Positions 8,304 through 15,592 of a stretch of 37,040 nucleotides of DNA are shown here, one piece after another. Under the pieces are notes generated by a model that searched no databases, was not told the DNA's origin, and was given only the letters and a program-made list of their open reading frames with translations. The translations under genes and the position numbers were made by a program. Each line of letters begins with the position of its first letter. Position 1 is the first letter of the stretch. The DNA comes from COE1 sp963596435 (GTDB lineage: Bacteria; Bacillota; Clostridia; Lachnospirales; Lachnospiraceae): the NCBI GenBank assembly GCA_963596435.1, contig CAVBMG010000027.1, forward strand, positions 1-37,040, written 5' to 3'.

Positions 8304-9614
8304 TTAACACTCGCACTTCCAGAAGTATGCAGAATAGGGTGGAAGCTTACTTCCTCCTCCAAAGTCATGCGGTTCTCCGGTAATCAGGTCTATGGCTGTG
8401 CCACAGCCGGCATCAAAGTGCGCTGTATATTCATTCTCATCTGCGTTGATAGCAACAAATACTCTCTCCTGATCTGTCTTTCGTTCAAAGATACACTGTC
8501 TGTTGGTCAGTACAACGGAACGGAAATCACCATATTGCAGGGCATTGCTTGACTTCTTCGCCTCGGCAAGCTTAGAGATCCACTCTGATAAATCATTCCA
8601 TTCAGGTGCATCGAAGCAGGCTCTCAGTGCAGGATCCCCTTCTGACTTCTGTGCCTTCGCGCCCCACTCACTGCCATAGTATACACAGGGAATGCCCGGC
8701 ATGCCAAAGCACATTGCATAGATCAGTGGCAGATGCTTCTCATTGGTCAATATGCTTGCTACTCTGGTCACATCATGGTTATCTACAAAGGACAACAGGT
8801 GCTTGCCCCTGTACAGTGTCCAGTTCTCCGGTCCGAACTGTCTGAGCAGAGAATGCACGATTTCAAACAGATTCATGGAATTAAAGCTGCTGTACAAGCC
8901 CTTATAGCATTCATAATTGGTAGCTGAATGCAACATATCATCGCCTACAAGTCTCTTATAATCACCATGCAGCATCTCACCTACCAGGAAGAAATCCTGT
9001 TTCTTGCTGTCACAGAAGCTGCGCAGCCGCCTGCAGAACTCCGGTGAAAGGCAATATGCCACATCCAGTCTCAGACCATCAATATCAAATTCATCAATCC
9101 ACTGTGCCACACTCTCCAGAATATGAACTACTGCTTCTTCATTTCCAAGATTCAGCTTTACCAGATCATAATTGCCTTCCCAGCCTTCATACCATAATCC
9201 GTCATGATACGGGGAATCCCCCTGGAAATTCAACATGAACCAGTTGCGATATGGTGAATTCTCTCTATTCTTTAATACATCCTGAAAAGCCCAGAAGCCT
9301 CGTCCTACATGATTGAATACACCGTCCAGTATCACTCTGATGCCGTTCTCATGTAATCTGGCAACTACCTCTTTCAGATCCTCATTGGTTCCCAGTCTCT
9401 TATCTACCATTCTGTAGTCTCTGGTATTATATCCATGTGTATCGGATTCAAATACCGGTGAGAAATATACTGCATTCACACCCAGCTTCTTCATATGAGG
9501 AATCCAGTCCACTACTTTCAGAATCCTGTGTGTCAGTACTCCATCATTTTCAAATGGTGCTCCACAGAATCCCAAAGGATATATCTGATAAAATACACTT
9601 TCATATGCCCACAT
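8304..9614 (-). CDS. Alpha-amylase family glycosidase (GH13), intracellular
   Basis: Protein of 436 aa with the four GH13 signature regions: DGVFNH (97-102), GLRLDVA with nucleophile Asp184, GEM with acid/base Glu213, and FVDNHD with Asp281. There is no signal peptide, so it acts in the cytoplasm on maltodextrins or similar alpha-glucans. The protein starts directly with the catalytic barrel (MWAYESVFYQIYPLGF) and so lacks the N-terminal domain of neopullulanase or cyclomaltodextrinase; the C-terminal beta domain is short (about residues 370-436). The ATG at 9614 has GAAAGGCGGG 8 nt upstream. It converges on cellobiose phosphorylase and shares its terminator, so the two need not be co-regulated. 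Exact specificity (maltodextrin hydrolase, cyclomaltodextrinase or other) cannot be read from the sequence. Confidence 0.9.
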   Translation of the reverse strand: MWAYESVFYQIYPLGFCGAPFENDGVLTHRILKVVDWIPHMKKLGVNAVYFSPVFESDTHGYNTRDYRMVDKRLGTNEDLKEVVARLHENGIRVILDGVFNHVGRGFWAFQDVLKNRENSPYRNWFMLNFQGDSPYHDGLWYEGWEGNYDLVKLNLGNEEAVVHILESVAQWIDEFDIDGLRLDVAYCLSPEFCRRLRSFCDSKKQDFFLVGEMLHGDYKRLVGDDMLHSATNYECYKGLYSSFNSMNLFEIVHSLLRQFGPENWTLYRGKHLLSFVDNHDVTRVASILTNEKHLPLIYAMCFGMPGIPCVYYGSEWGAKAQKSEGDPALRACFDAPEWNDLSEWISKLAEAKKSSNALQYGDFRSVVLTNRQCIFERKTDQERVFVAINADENEYTAHFDAGCGTAIDLITGEPHDFGGGSKLPPYSAYFWKCEC

Positions 9615-9659
9615 CTCTTATTCCCGCCTTTCTTCATTCTCAGTAACGTGTACACTATA

Positions 9660-9687
9660 AGTATATCATTTTCTGTCGTTTTTTAAA
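9660..9687 (-). promoter_or_regulatory. Possible promoter of the GH13 gene
   Basis: Read on the - strand: TTTAAA (9682-9687), a 16-nt spacer, then TATACT (9660-9665), about 45 nt upstream of the ATG. The -10 is good and the -35 weak. No copy of the LacI-type operator is seen here. Confidence 0.4.
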
Positions 9688-9973
9688 GTTTTCTGTTAAT
9701 TTTCTTTATGAAATGCCATGAAAAATCTCTCCTTTTTCATACCATATTTTCATCGTAAATGATTCCTTTTTTCCACATTTATATGATGTTCGTCGTGACA
9801 AACCGCCTTAAAAGGTTGAGAAAACCACAATTTCCACAAAGTTATCCACACCCTTGTTATTTAATTGAAAATGCACATTTTGAGTTGTGAAGTCAGGAAT
9901 AACGTGCGTTTTTTTATTGTTTTACTGTGTTTTTACGTTTTATCAATGTCAGTCATATTCTATTTTTACACAT
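9688..9973. other. AT-rich intergenic stretch with DnaA-box-like sites
   Basis: No gene is seen. It holds a perfect TTATCCACA at 9842-9850 and two weaker relatives, ATTTCCACA at 9830-9838 and TTTTCCACA at 9769-9777, all in the same direction. No terminator is evident for the helicase gene that ends at 9974. See the findings for the DnaA-box idea. Confidence 0.4.
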
Positions 9974-12454
9974 TTATAACCAGTCATTCCAGAACTTTTC
10001 CACTCTTTTTGAGACTTCGTCCACATTGACGATTTCATACTGGCTCCATTCTCTCGGAAACATCTTTCTATACTGATAAGTCATAAAACGCTCATCCAGA
10101 AGGGCGACAACTCCTACATCTTCTGCGGTACGAATCACCCGCCCTGCTGACTGCAAGACCTTATTCATGCCTGGGTAACGGTATGCGTAATCAAAACCGT
10201 TCTCCCCCAGTTCGTCGAAGTATTCTTTCAACAGCTCTCTCTCACAGCATACCTGTGGCAATCCGGTTCCGACGATCAACGCCCCGATAAGACTGTCGTT
10301 TTTCAGGTCGATTCCTTCTGAAAAGATTCCACCCATAACACAGAAGCCTATCAGAATCTTATCTTCTTCCTCTTCTATCTCAAAGGCTATCTCCGTATTC
10401 AGGTCGCATGCTTCATTTCCTGTAAAGCGTTTCAGAAAATCCTCTCTCATTGCTTCGCTCATGTATTCTTCCTGAAGAACGCATTCCATACATTCCTCAT
10501 TGTAATAGTATTCCATAAAGCAGTCATATACTTCTTCCAGAAATGCATGGGAAGGGAAAAACACCATATAATTGCCGTATCGCTGCTGTACCACCTCATA
10601 TATATATCTGGCGATTCTCTGATATTCTTCATCACTTCGTCTCACATATTTACTGGTCACATCATTTGCCAGAAGCAGCTTCTTCTTTTCTTCCTGAAAG
10701 GTGGACTGTGCATAGACTTCATAATCCTGTTCTTCCCCACCCAGAAGCTTCTTATAATATTGTATGGGCAGAAATGTTGCTGAGAACAGAATCGTGCTGC
10801 GTCCTCTGTACATACAGTTCTTGAGATTATTCGCCGGATTCACACAAAAGAGCTTAAGCATAAACTCTCCCTCCTGCATCTGCTGGCTGTACACCACATA
10901 ATTATCGTCCATAATCTCGTACATATTCAGGAAATGAGCAATATCAAAATAAAAATCCAGAAGCTCACTACGCTCCGGCATACTGTCATGTTCTTCCAGA
11001 AATTCATCCATGGTGGCATAGGCTCTGGTCAATGCCATAACAAAAGGCGCAATCATGTCTTCCCTTCTGTAATTCACACATTCCCGCTTCATAGCCAAAA
11101 GCTCTTTATTGCATTTCTCCAACTGTCTCTCCAGCTTTGGGCTTTCCTTCTTGACTAATTTCTTCATTTTGAGGAAATCTTCCTTGAAAAGGGCAGCACT
11201 GTACATCTCTCTGCCTCTCTCCAGCAGATTGTGCGCCTCATCAATCAGAAATATATAGTCTTTGCTTCCAAGTCCTTCTGCAAAGAAACGTTTGAGGTAC
11301 ACATTCGGATCAAACACGTAGTTATAGTCACATATGATGGCATCCGCATACAGGCTCATATCCAGACTCATTTCAAAGGGGCATACCTGATGCTTTCTTG
11401 CGCATTCCAGAATGATATCTCTTGAAAACATATTCTCTGACTGAAGCAATTCATACATGGCATCATTGATTCTGTCAAAATGTCCTTTAGCATAAGGGCA
11501 GTAATCCGGGTTACACTCTGTTTCTTCCATGGGGCATATTTTGTCTTTTGCCGTAATGACCAGTACTTTCATTGCAAGACCATGCTCTGCCAGCAATTTG
11601 AAACAGTCCTGTGCCACGGTTCTTGTGATTGTCTTGGCTGTCAGGTAAAATATCTTCTCAGCCATACCCTCTCCTATGGCTTTTACCGATGGAAATACCG
11701 TAGATATCGTCTTACCTACTCCCGTAGGTGCTTCCAGAAAAAGCTTACGTCTATGATAAATAGTCTGGTATACATAAGTTACCAGTTCTTTCTGTCCTTC
11801 TCTATAAGAAAATGGAAAAGACATCTGTTTAATGGACTCTGTTCTCTTCCTGTTCCAGTCAAACTGAAAATCTGTCCACTTCTTGTATTCAAGCAATAAC
11901 TGTGTGAACCATTCGGATAATTCGTCAAAAGTATAGGATTCATGGAAATATTTAATCTCTTCTGTTTCCATATTACAATAAGTCATACGAACACCTATTG
12001 TAGATATCCTGTTCTGGATTGCATAGATATAGGCATAGCATTTTGCCTGCGCAAGATGAACTCCTACAGGCTTATTGATTCTCTTCAAATCTCTGTATGT
12101 ACCCTTGATCTCATCTATCACAACCTCATCCATGACACTGTTCATATCTGTGGGCAAGCCGGCGCTTTCCTCGATTAATACCTCCGAATCCTGTGCTTCT
12201 GCCCGCTGATTCCAGAGTATGTCTATGATTCCATCTGCTCTGCCTTCGATCACCACATCATATTCCTGCGTCTTCCAGACGTGGCGAAGCATGACTTCTG
12301 CATGATAATCACTGCCCATTCTGCGCTGGATCATCCTGTGTATGCGTCCGCCCTCCTGCATGGCTGTATCGGAGCCGCCGGTTCTTCTGTTATCAATATT
12401 GCCTTCCCTGAGAATAAATTCTACCAGTTGTCTTACTGATACTCTGATCTCCAT
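9974..12454 (-). CDS. XPD/DinG-type helicase with N-terminal RecB/Cas4-like nuclease domain
   Basis: Protein of 826 aa. Residues 1-150 show PD-(D/E)XK nuclease motifs: His39, EGRAD with Asp74, DEIK with Glu115 and Lys117, and QAKCY (136-140), the QxxxY motif of RecB/Cas4-type nucleases. The superfamily 2 helicase part follows: Walker A EAPTGVGKT with Lys248, DEAH at 405-408, and C-terminal helicase motifs ending in NKVLQSAGRVIRT. Between Walker A and DEAH are Cys307, Cys314, Cys319 and Cys358, placed like the 4Fe-4S ligands of XPD/DinG helicases. It probably unwinds DNA 5' to 3' and may cut it. ATG at 12454 has AAAGGAGG 6 nt upstream. Just upstream on the same strand are an HPr-like gene, separated by a terminator, and a repair-like pair. 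Substrate and pathway are unknown. Confidence 0.88.
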   Translation of the reverse strand: MEIRVSVRQLVEFILREGNIDNRRTGGSDTAMQEGGRIHRMIQRRMGSDYHAEVMLRHVWKTQEYDVVIEGRADGIIDILWNQRAEAQDSEVLIEESAGLPTDMNSVMDEVVIDEIKGTYRDLKRINKPVGVHLAQAKCYAYIYAIQNRISTIGVRMTYCNMETEEIKYFHESYTFDELSEWFTQLLLEYKKWTDFQFDWNRKRTESIKQMSFPFSYREGQKELVTYVYQTIYHRRKLFLEAPTGVGKTISTVFPSVKAIGEGMAEKIFYLTAKTITRTVAQDCFKLLAEHGLAMKVLVITAKDKICPMEETECNPDYCPYAKGHFDRINDAMYELLQSENMFSRDIILECARKHQVCPFEMSLDMSLYADAIICDYNYVFDPNVYLKRFFAEGLGSKDYIFLIDEAHNLLERGREMYSAALFKEDFLKMKKLVKKESPKLERQLEKCNKELLAMKRECVNYRREDMIAPFVMALTRAYATMDEFLEEHDSMPERSELLDFYFDIAHFLNMYEIMDDNYVVYSQQMQEGEFMLKLFCVNPANNLKNCMYRGRSTILFSATFLPIQYYKKLLGGEEQDYEVYAQSTFQEEKKKLLLANDVTSKYVRRSDEEYQRIARYIYEVVQQRYGNYMVFFPSHAFLEEVYDCFMEYYYNEECMECVLQEEYMSEAMREDFLKRFTGNEACDLNTEIAFEIEEEEDKILIGFCVMGGIFSEGIDLKNDSLIGALIVGTGLPQVCCERELLKEYFDELGENGFDYAYRYPGMNKVLQSAGRVIRTAEDVGVVALLDERFMTYQYRKMFPREWSQYEIVNVDEVSKRVEKFWNDWL

Positions 12455-12514
12455 ACGGCTCCTCCTTTCTATTCTTATATATCTTATTTACTCTCCAGTT
12501 CTTCCTCATTATAC

Positions 12515-12561
12515 AAAAACTCCCCGTCACTGCTTATAGTACTATAACAGTAACAGGGAGT
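12515..12561 (-). terminator. Rho-independent terminator of the HPr-like gene
   Basis: On the - strand a 14-bp stem (ACTCCCTGTTACTG with CAGTGACGGGGAGT, two G-T pairs) encloses a self-complementary TTATAGTACTATAA loop and ends in TTTTTG. It lies 27 bp past the HPr-like stop codon and isolates that gene from the helicase gene. Confidence 0.85.
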
Positions 12562-12587
12562 CAAATATGCTCATACAACAGAAATAC

Positions 12588-12812
12588 TTATGCTACGCAA
12601 AGTGTGTTTACATAACTTTCAAATTCATGGTTATCACCAGCGTACTTTACTGTAAGCGTAGAATTAAAATCCAGACCCATAACGCCTAAAATGGATTTCG
12701 CATCAATAATAAAGTGATTATAGAAAATATCAATATCAAAATCACACTGAGATGCCTTATTCACAAAGTCCTTTACTTCTTCCGGTGTCATTTTAATTTT
12801 ACGTTCTTTCAT
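12588..12812 (-). CDS. HPr-like protein without the active histidine
   Basis: Protein of 74 aa from the ATG at 12812; an in-frame ATG at 12839 would give 83 aa. The block FIIDAKSILGVMGLDFN aligns with the region around the regulatory Ser46 of HPr, with Ser40 in that place. The active-site GIHARP block is missing: the position of His15 is about Thr9, and the first HPr strand is shortened. Such short HPr-like proteins are common in Lachnospiraceae and are usually annotated as HPr-family proteins. It cannot be a normal phosphotransferase carrier, but could still act like Crh, through the serine, on CcpA or another partner. That is inference. The shorter start fits homologues beginning MKE..KI. 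It has its own promoter and terminator, so it is monocistronic. Confidence 0.78.
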   Translation of the reverse strand: MKERKIKMTPEEVKDFVNKASQCDFDIDIFYNHFIIDAKSILGVMGLDFNSTLTVKYAGDNHEFESYVNTLCVA

Positions 12813-12875
12813 GTCCTTATACCTATACCTTTCTGGCATCTATCATCCACAGACGATAGAGTACACAACCGTTTC

Positions 12876-12893
12876 TTTACCTTATGCGGTAAA
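12876..12893. repeat. Short inverted repeat in the HPr-like leader
   Basis: TTTACC and GGTAAA flank a 6-nt centre (TTATGC). It lies in the 5' untranslated leader of the HPr-like gene, between its promoter and start codon. It could be an operator or a small RNA hairpin; nothing decides between these. Confidence 0.35.
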
Positions 12894-12930
12894 CATCCAC
12901 ATGTCAATGCATGGGATCATTGTTTCTTAT

Positions 12931-12949
12931 TTGAATATTTCTTATTCAA
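12931..12949. promoter_or_regulatory. Inverted repeat at the HPr-like transcription start
   Basis: TTGAATA, a 5-nt centre TTTCT and TATTCAA form a perfect 7-bp inverted repeat starting about where transcription should begin. Its place just past the -10 box suits a repressor site. The regulator is not identifiable. Confidence 0.4.
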
Positions 12950-12955
12950 GTGCTT

Positions 12956-12983
12956 ATTATACACGAAACTGACATGATGTAAA
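12956..12983 (-). promoter_or_regulatory. Sigma-A promoter of the HPr-like gene
   Basis: Read on the - strand: TTTACA (12978-12983), a 16-nt spacer and a perfect TATAAT (12956-12961). The start near 12949 gives a long leader of roughly 135 nt before the ATG at 12812. The AT-rich stretch 12984-13146 to its right holds no gene that I can see. Confidence 0.65.
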
Positions 12984-13146
12984 TACGTATTGGAAACTTT
13001 CGTGAATTATGTCGTTTCCATGTTCCTATTTAAGTACAATCTGGAATATTTCTTGTCAAATTATCCATTAAATACGGTTAAAAACTGTCGTAATTTTATA
13101 TTTTTAACTTAAATTTGTAAACTTCATTCTACATTTTAATTTTTTA

Positions 13147-13929
13147 TCACCTAAACTCCACCATATATGGTCGAAACCACTTAGGAAGCATGTTCATCTG
13201 TAATCCCGGATTCTTTCTATCCTGTATGGCAACACTCTGACAGAAACACGTAAACAACTCCCTGTAAATTGTCTCATTCTGTGAGAAATGCAGCATACTC
13301 GTATCAAAGTTCTGGTGTGTGACAAGATACCAGTCATGAAATTGTGGATGCAGTCCAAATATGCCTCTGTTCTCATCATAGATGATAAAATTGTCCGCAG
13401 GCAGACGGTCTGCAAAATGTGGAATCAAAAATGTAAGAATATCGCCTTTGGGTGCAATTCTTGCATACAAAATCCCATTCTCCAGTTCTTCAAATCTTAG
13501 AAATTCTATCCAGTGGTTCAATTCTCTGGATGTCCGTCTATAATAGGAAAATGTCCTGCTCACAGCCTCTACATGAAGCCGTTCCAGAATTCTCTTATCG
13601 TGAGTCCGCAGCCCCAAAACGACCGTATGGTATACAGCATCTGCTTTCTCTTCCCCCTTTGAAACCATTGCCAGACACAGATCATAAAAGCCACTTTCCC
13701 CGAATTCTTTTTTCAATGTTCTGATGACTTTCTCTGCCTTGCCTCTGTCAGTCTCAATATGCTGATAGTAACAGGACAATCTCTGTATATACGGTTCCTC
13801 TGTCAGAAGATGGATTCTGTCGTGGCTGTCTATCTGTTCTTCTTTCTTAATCTGATACGCCTCATAGATTCCACTCAATATCCCATCTATACTGTCTTCG
13901 CAGATCAGTGCATATTCATATTCTTCCAT
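13147..13929 (-). CDS. TIGR03915-type putative DNA metabolism protein (DUF4130)
   Basis: Protein of 260 aa. The N-terminus (CEDSIDGILSGIYEAYQ) and C-terminus (YRELFTCFCQSVAIQDRKN with LPKWFRPYMVEF) match the TIGR03915/DUF4130 family. Members are encoded beside a radical SAM protein (TIGR03916) and in many Proteobacteria are fused to a uracil-DNA-glycosylase-like domain. That suggests a role in DNA modification or repair, but the reaction is not known. The gene follows the radical SAM gene by 58 bp on the same strand and is probably co-transcribed from the promoter near 15424-15452. The ribosome binding site is weak before the ATG at 13929; no better in-frame start is visible. The C-terminal residues run to the end without truncation. 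Confidence 0.85.
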   Translation of the reverse strand: MEEYEYALICEDSIDGILSGIYEAYQIKKEEQIDSHDRIHLLTEEPYIQRLSCYYQHIETDRGKAEKVIRTLKKEFGESGFYDLCLAMVSKGEEKADAVYHTVVLGLRTHDKRILERLHVEAVSRTFSYYRRTSRELNHWIEFLRFEELENGILYARIAPKGDILTFLIPHFADRLPADNFIIYDENRGIFGLHPQFHDWYLVTHQNFDTSMLHFSQNETIYRELFTCFCQSVAIQDRKNPGLQMNMLPKWFRPYMVEFR

Positions 13930-13987
13930 TATTTCTGATAACCATACCTTTCCATAATCTGCATACTATTGGCAATACTGATTTTGT

Positions 13988-15361
13988 TCATACTGCCTTA
14001 TCCCTGTTATCACCTTGTTGCAGCATTCTGACATTCTCCGTACTGTCATCTAGCAGCGATAACTGCTTATAGGTTATCCCGCTCTGATCAAAAGGCAGCC
14101 TCTCATGTATGGAAAGAAGATTTCTGGTAATATAGTCTTCCTCCAGTTTGGTAGGATACATCATTTTGCCACTGCATGTAATAAAATACAGTGCTCTCTT
14201 TAATACAACCCCCATCTTCTTGAGATCCTCGAAGCCAAGTCTGACTGTCCTTCTGGCGCCGCATATCCTTCTGGCACTGTTGACACCAATGCCCGGTACA
14301 CGAAGAAGGGTATGATAATCAGCCCTGTTGATCTCCACCGGGAACTGTTCCAGATGCTGCAATGCCCAGTCACACTTGGGATCCAGCAGAATGTTGAAAT
14401 TAGGTCTTTTCTCATTCAACAGTTCTTCCGCTCTGAACTGGTAGAACCGCATCAGCCAGTCTGCCTGATATAACCTGTGTTCCCTAAGAAGAGGCGTTCC
14501 AGTATGAAGTGCCGGCAATTCCTTATCTTCATTAATACTGACATAAGCAGAATAGAACACCCTCTTTAGCTCAAAATTATCATACAGCCCCTGTGCTACT
14601 GCCATGATCTGATAATCGCTCTCCGGTGTGGCTCCCACGATCATCTGCGTAGACTGCCCTGCAGGTACAAAATCAGGTGCATGACGGTATATTGCCACTT
14701 CATTTCTTCCCTGCTGGATTCCCTGTTGAATCTGGCGCATCGGAGTCAGAATGTTCTTGCGATGTTTGTTCGGTGCAAGCTTTTTAAGACCGTCTGCTGT
14801 AGGTAATTCCAGATTCACGCTCATCCTGTCTGCAAGATACCCTGTCTTCTGTATCAGAACAGGATCGGCTCCTGGTATGCCTTTTACATGGATATATCCA
14901 CGGAAATGATAAACATTGCGGAGCTTATAGACCACCTGCCATATCATTTCCATCGTCTGATTGGGAGTACCTATAATGCCGGAACTCAGGAATAAACCTT
15001 CTATATAATTACGGCGGTAGAAATTCATCGTCAGTTCACAGACCTCATCCGGTGTAAATGTGGCTCTGGGTACATCATTGCTTCGGCGGTTAAGACAGTA
15101 CTTGCAGTCATAGATACATTCATTGGACAGCAGAATCTTCAATAACGAGATACATCTTCCATCTGCTGCAAAGCTGTGACAGATTCCTGCTGATATGCAG
15201 TTCCCCATATCCCTGCCATTGCCCTTACGATTCACTCCTGAGCTGCTACAAGATACATCAAATTTGGCTGCATCACTTAATATCTTCAGTTTATCCATTA
15301 TGGTCTGACTCCTGGGAGTAAACATTTCTACTGAGACATCATATTTATAATTTTTCTGCAT
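13988..15361 (-). CDS. Putative DNA modification/repair radical SAM protein (TIGR03916)
   Basis: Protein of 457 aa. The radical SAM cluster motif is C82-IYD-C86-KY-C89, a canonical CX3CX2C. A TIM-barrel-like middle part follows (residues about 90-330). Near residues 335-385 is a helix-hairpin-helix element (VEINRADYHTLLRVPGIGVNSA), a common DNA-binding module. The combination with a TIGR03915 partner downstream defines the family described as a radical SAM protein linked to a uracil-DNA-glycosylase-like protein. It probably binds DNA and carries out a radical reaction on a base or lesion; this is inference. The ATG at 15361 has AGAGG 5 nt upstream. A LexA-like box lies between its promoter and start, suggesting DNA-damage control. 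The gene is divergent from the ABC exporter operon. Confidence 0.9.
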   Translation of the reverse strand: MQKNYKYDVSVEMFTPRSQTIMDKLKILSDAAKFDVSCSSSGVNRKGNGRDMGNCISAGICHSFAADGRCISLLKILLSNECIYDCKYCLNRRSNDVPRATFTPDEVCELTMNFYRRNYIEGLFLSSGIIGTPNQTMEMIWQVVYKLRNVYHFRGYIHVKGIPGADPVLIQKTGYLADRMSVNLELPTADGLKKLAPNKHRKNILTPMRQIQQGIQQGRNEVAIYRHAPDFVPAGQSTQMIVGATPESDYQIMAVAQGLYDNFELKRVFYSAYVSINEDKELPALHTGTPLLREHRLYQADWLMRFYQFRAEELLNEKRPNFNILLDPKCDWALQHLEQFPVEINRADYHTLLRVPGIGVNSARRICGARRTVRLGFEDLKKMGVVLKRALYFITCSGKMMYPTKLEEDYITRNLLSIHERLPFDQSGITYKQLSLLDDSTENVRMLQQGDNRDKAV

Positions 15362-15378
15362 TTCTTCCTCTTTTTAAA

Positions 15379-15395
15379 TCTAATTTTAAATTAGA
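15379..15395. repeat. 17-bp palindrome in the radical SAM leader
   Basis: TCTAATTT and AAATTAGA flank one central T: a perfect 8-bp inverted repeat. It abuts the LexA-like box at 15394-15405 and lies about 20 nt upstream of the radical SAM start codon. It resembles MarR-type operators in length and symmetry, but the regulator is unknown. Confidence 0.45.
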
Positions 15396-15405
15396 ACTTG
15401 TGTTC
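15394..15405. promoter_or_regulatory. LexA (SOS) box candidate
   Basis: GAACTTGTGTTC fits the Gram-positive LexA/DinR core GAAC-N4-GTTC exactly. It lies about 12-23 nt past the expected transcription start of the radical SAM gene. A weaker half-matching copy (GAAC-GTAT-GTAT on the - strand, 15432-15443) lies in the promoter spacer. Confidence 0.6.
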
Positions 15406-15423
15406 CGAATATTTGTTTGTTAT

Positions 15424-15452
15424 ACTATACCATACATACGTTCTGAATGCAA
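15424..15452 (-). promoter_or_regulatory. Promoter of the radical SAM / TIGR03915 pair
   Basis: Read on the - strand: TTGCAT (15447-15452), a 17-nt spacer, then TATAGT (15424-15429). The -10 is good; the -35 keeps only TTG. The start would be near 15417, just before the LexA-like box. Confidence 0.5.
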
Positions 15453-15524
15453 TACTACTTTTTATTTATCCGAATAGAAAAAGACAATAAATGTCTTAAA
15501 ATGTACGACTTTTTGACTTCCTAA

Positions 15525-15553
15525 TTGTCAATTTTTTTACTATAATAGATATA
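15525..15553 (+). promoter_or_regulatory. Promoter region of the ABC exporter operon
   Basis: A perfect TATAAT lies at 15541-15546, but no good -35 sits 16-18 nt before it. Alternatively TTGTCA (15525-15530) is 17 nt from GATATA (15548-15553). Either way transcription should start near the palindrome at 15555-15564. TTGAC (15513-15517) and GTCAA (15527-15531) also form an inverted repeat. Confidence 0.4.
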
Positions 15554-15554
15554 C

Positions 15555-15564
15555 GTTTGCAAAC
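15555..15564. promoter_or_regulatory. Palindromic operator candidate of the ABC exporter operon
   Basis: GTTTGCAAAC is a perfect 10-bp palindrome about 10 nt past the TATAAT box and upstream of the ribosome binding site. The position suits a local repressor. No regulator gene adjoins the exporter, so the factor would act in trans. Confidence 0.45.
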
Positions 15565-15592
15565 AATTCAAGAAAGGTAAGGGGTTACTTTT

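Noticed and set aside
9769..9850. Replication origin
   Set aside because: Only one perfect DnaA box, no DNA-unwinding repeats and no dnaA, dnaN, gyrB or similar genes. Kept only as a low-interest finding.
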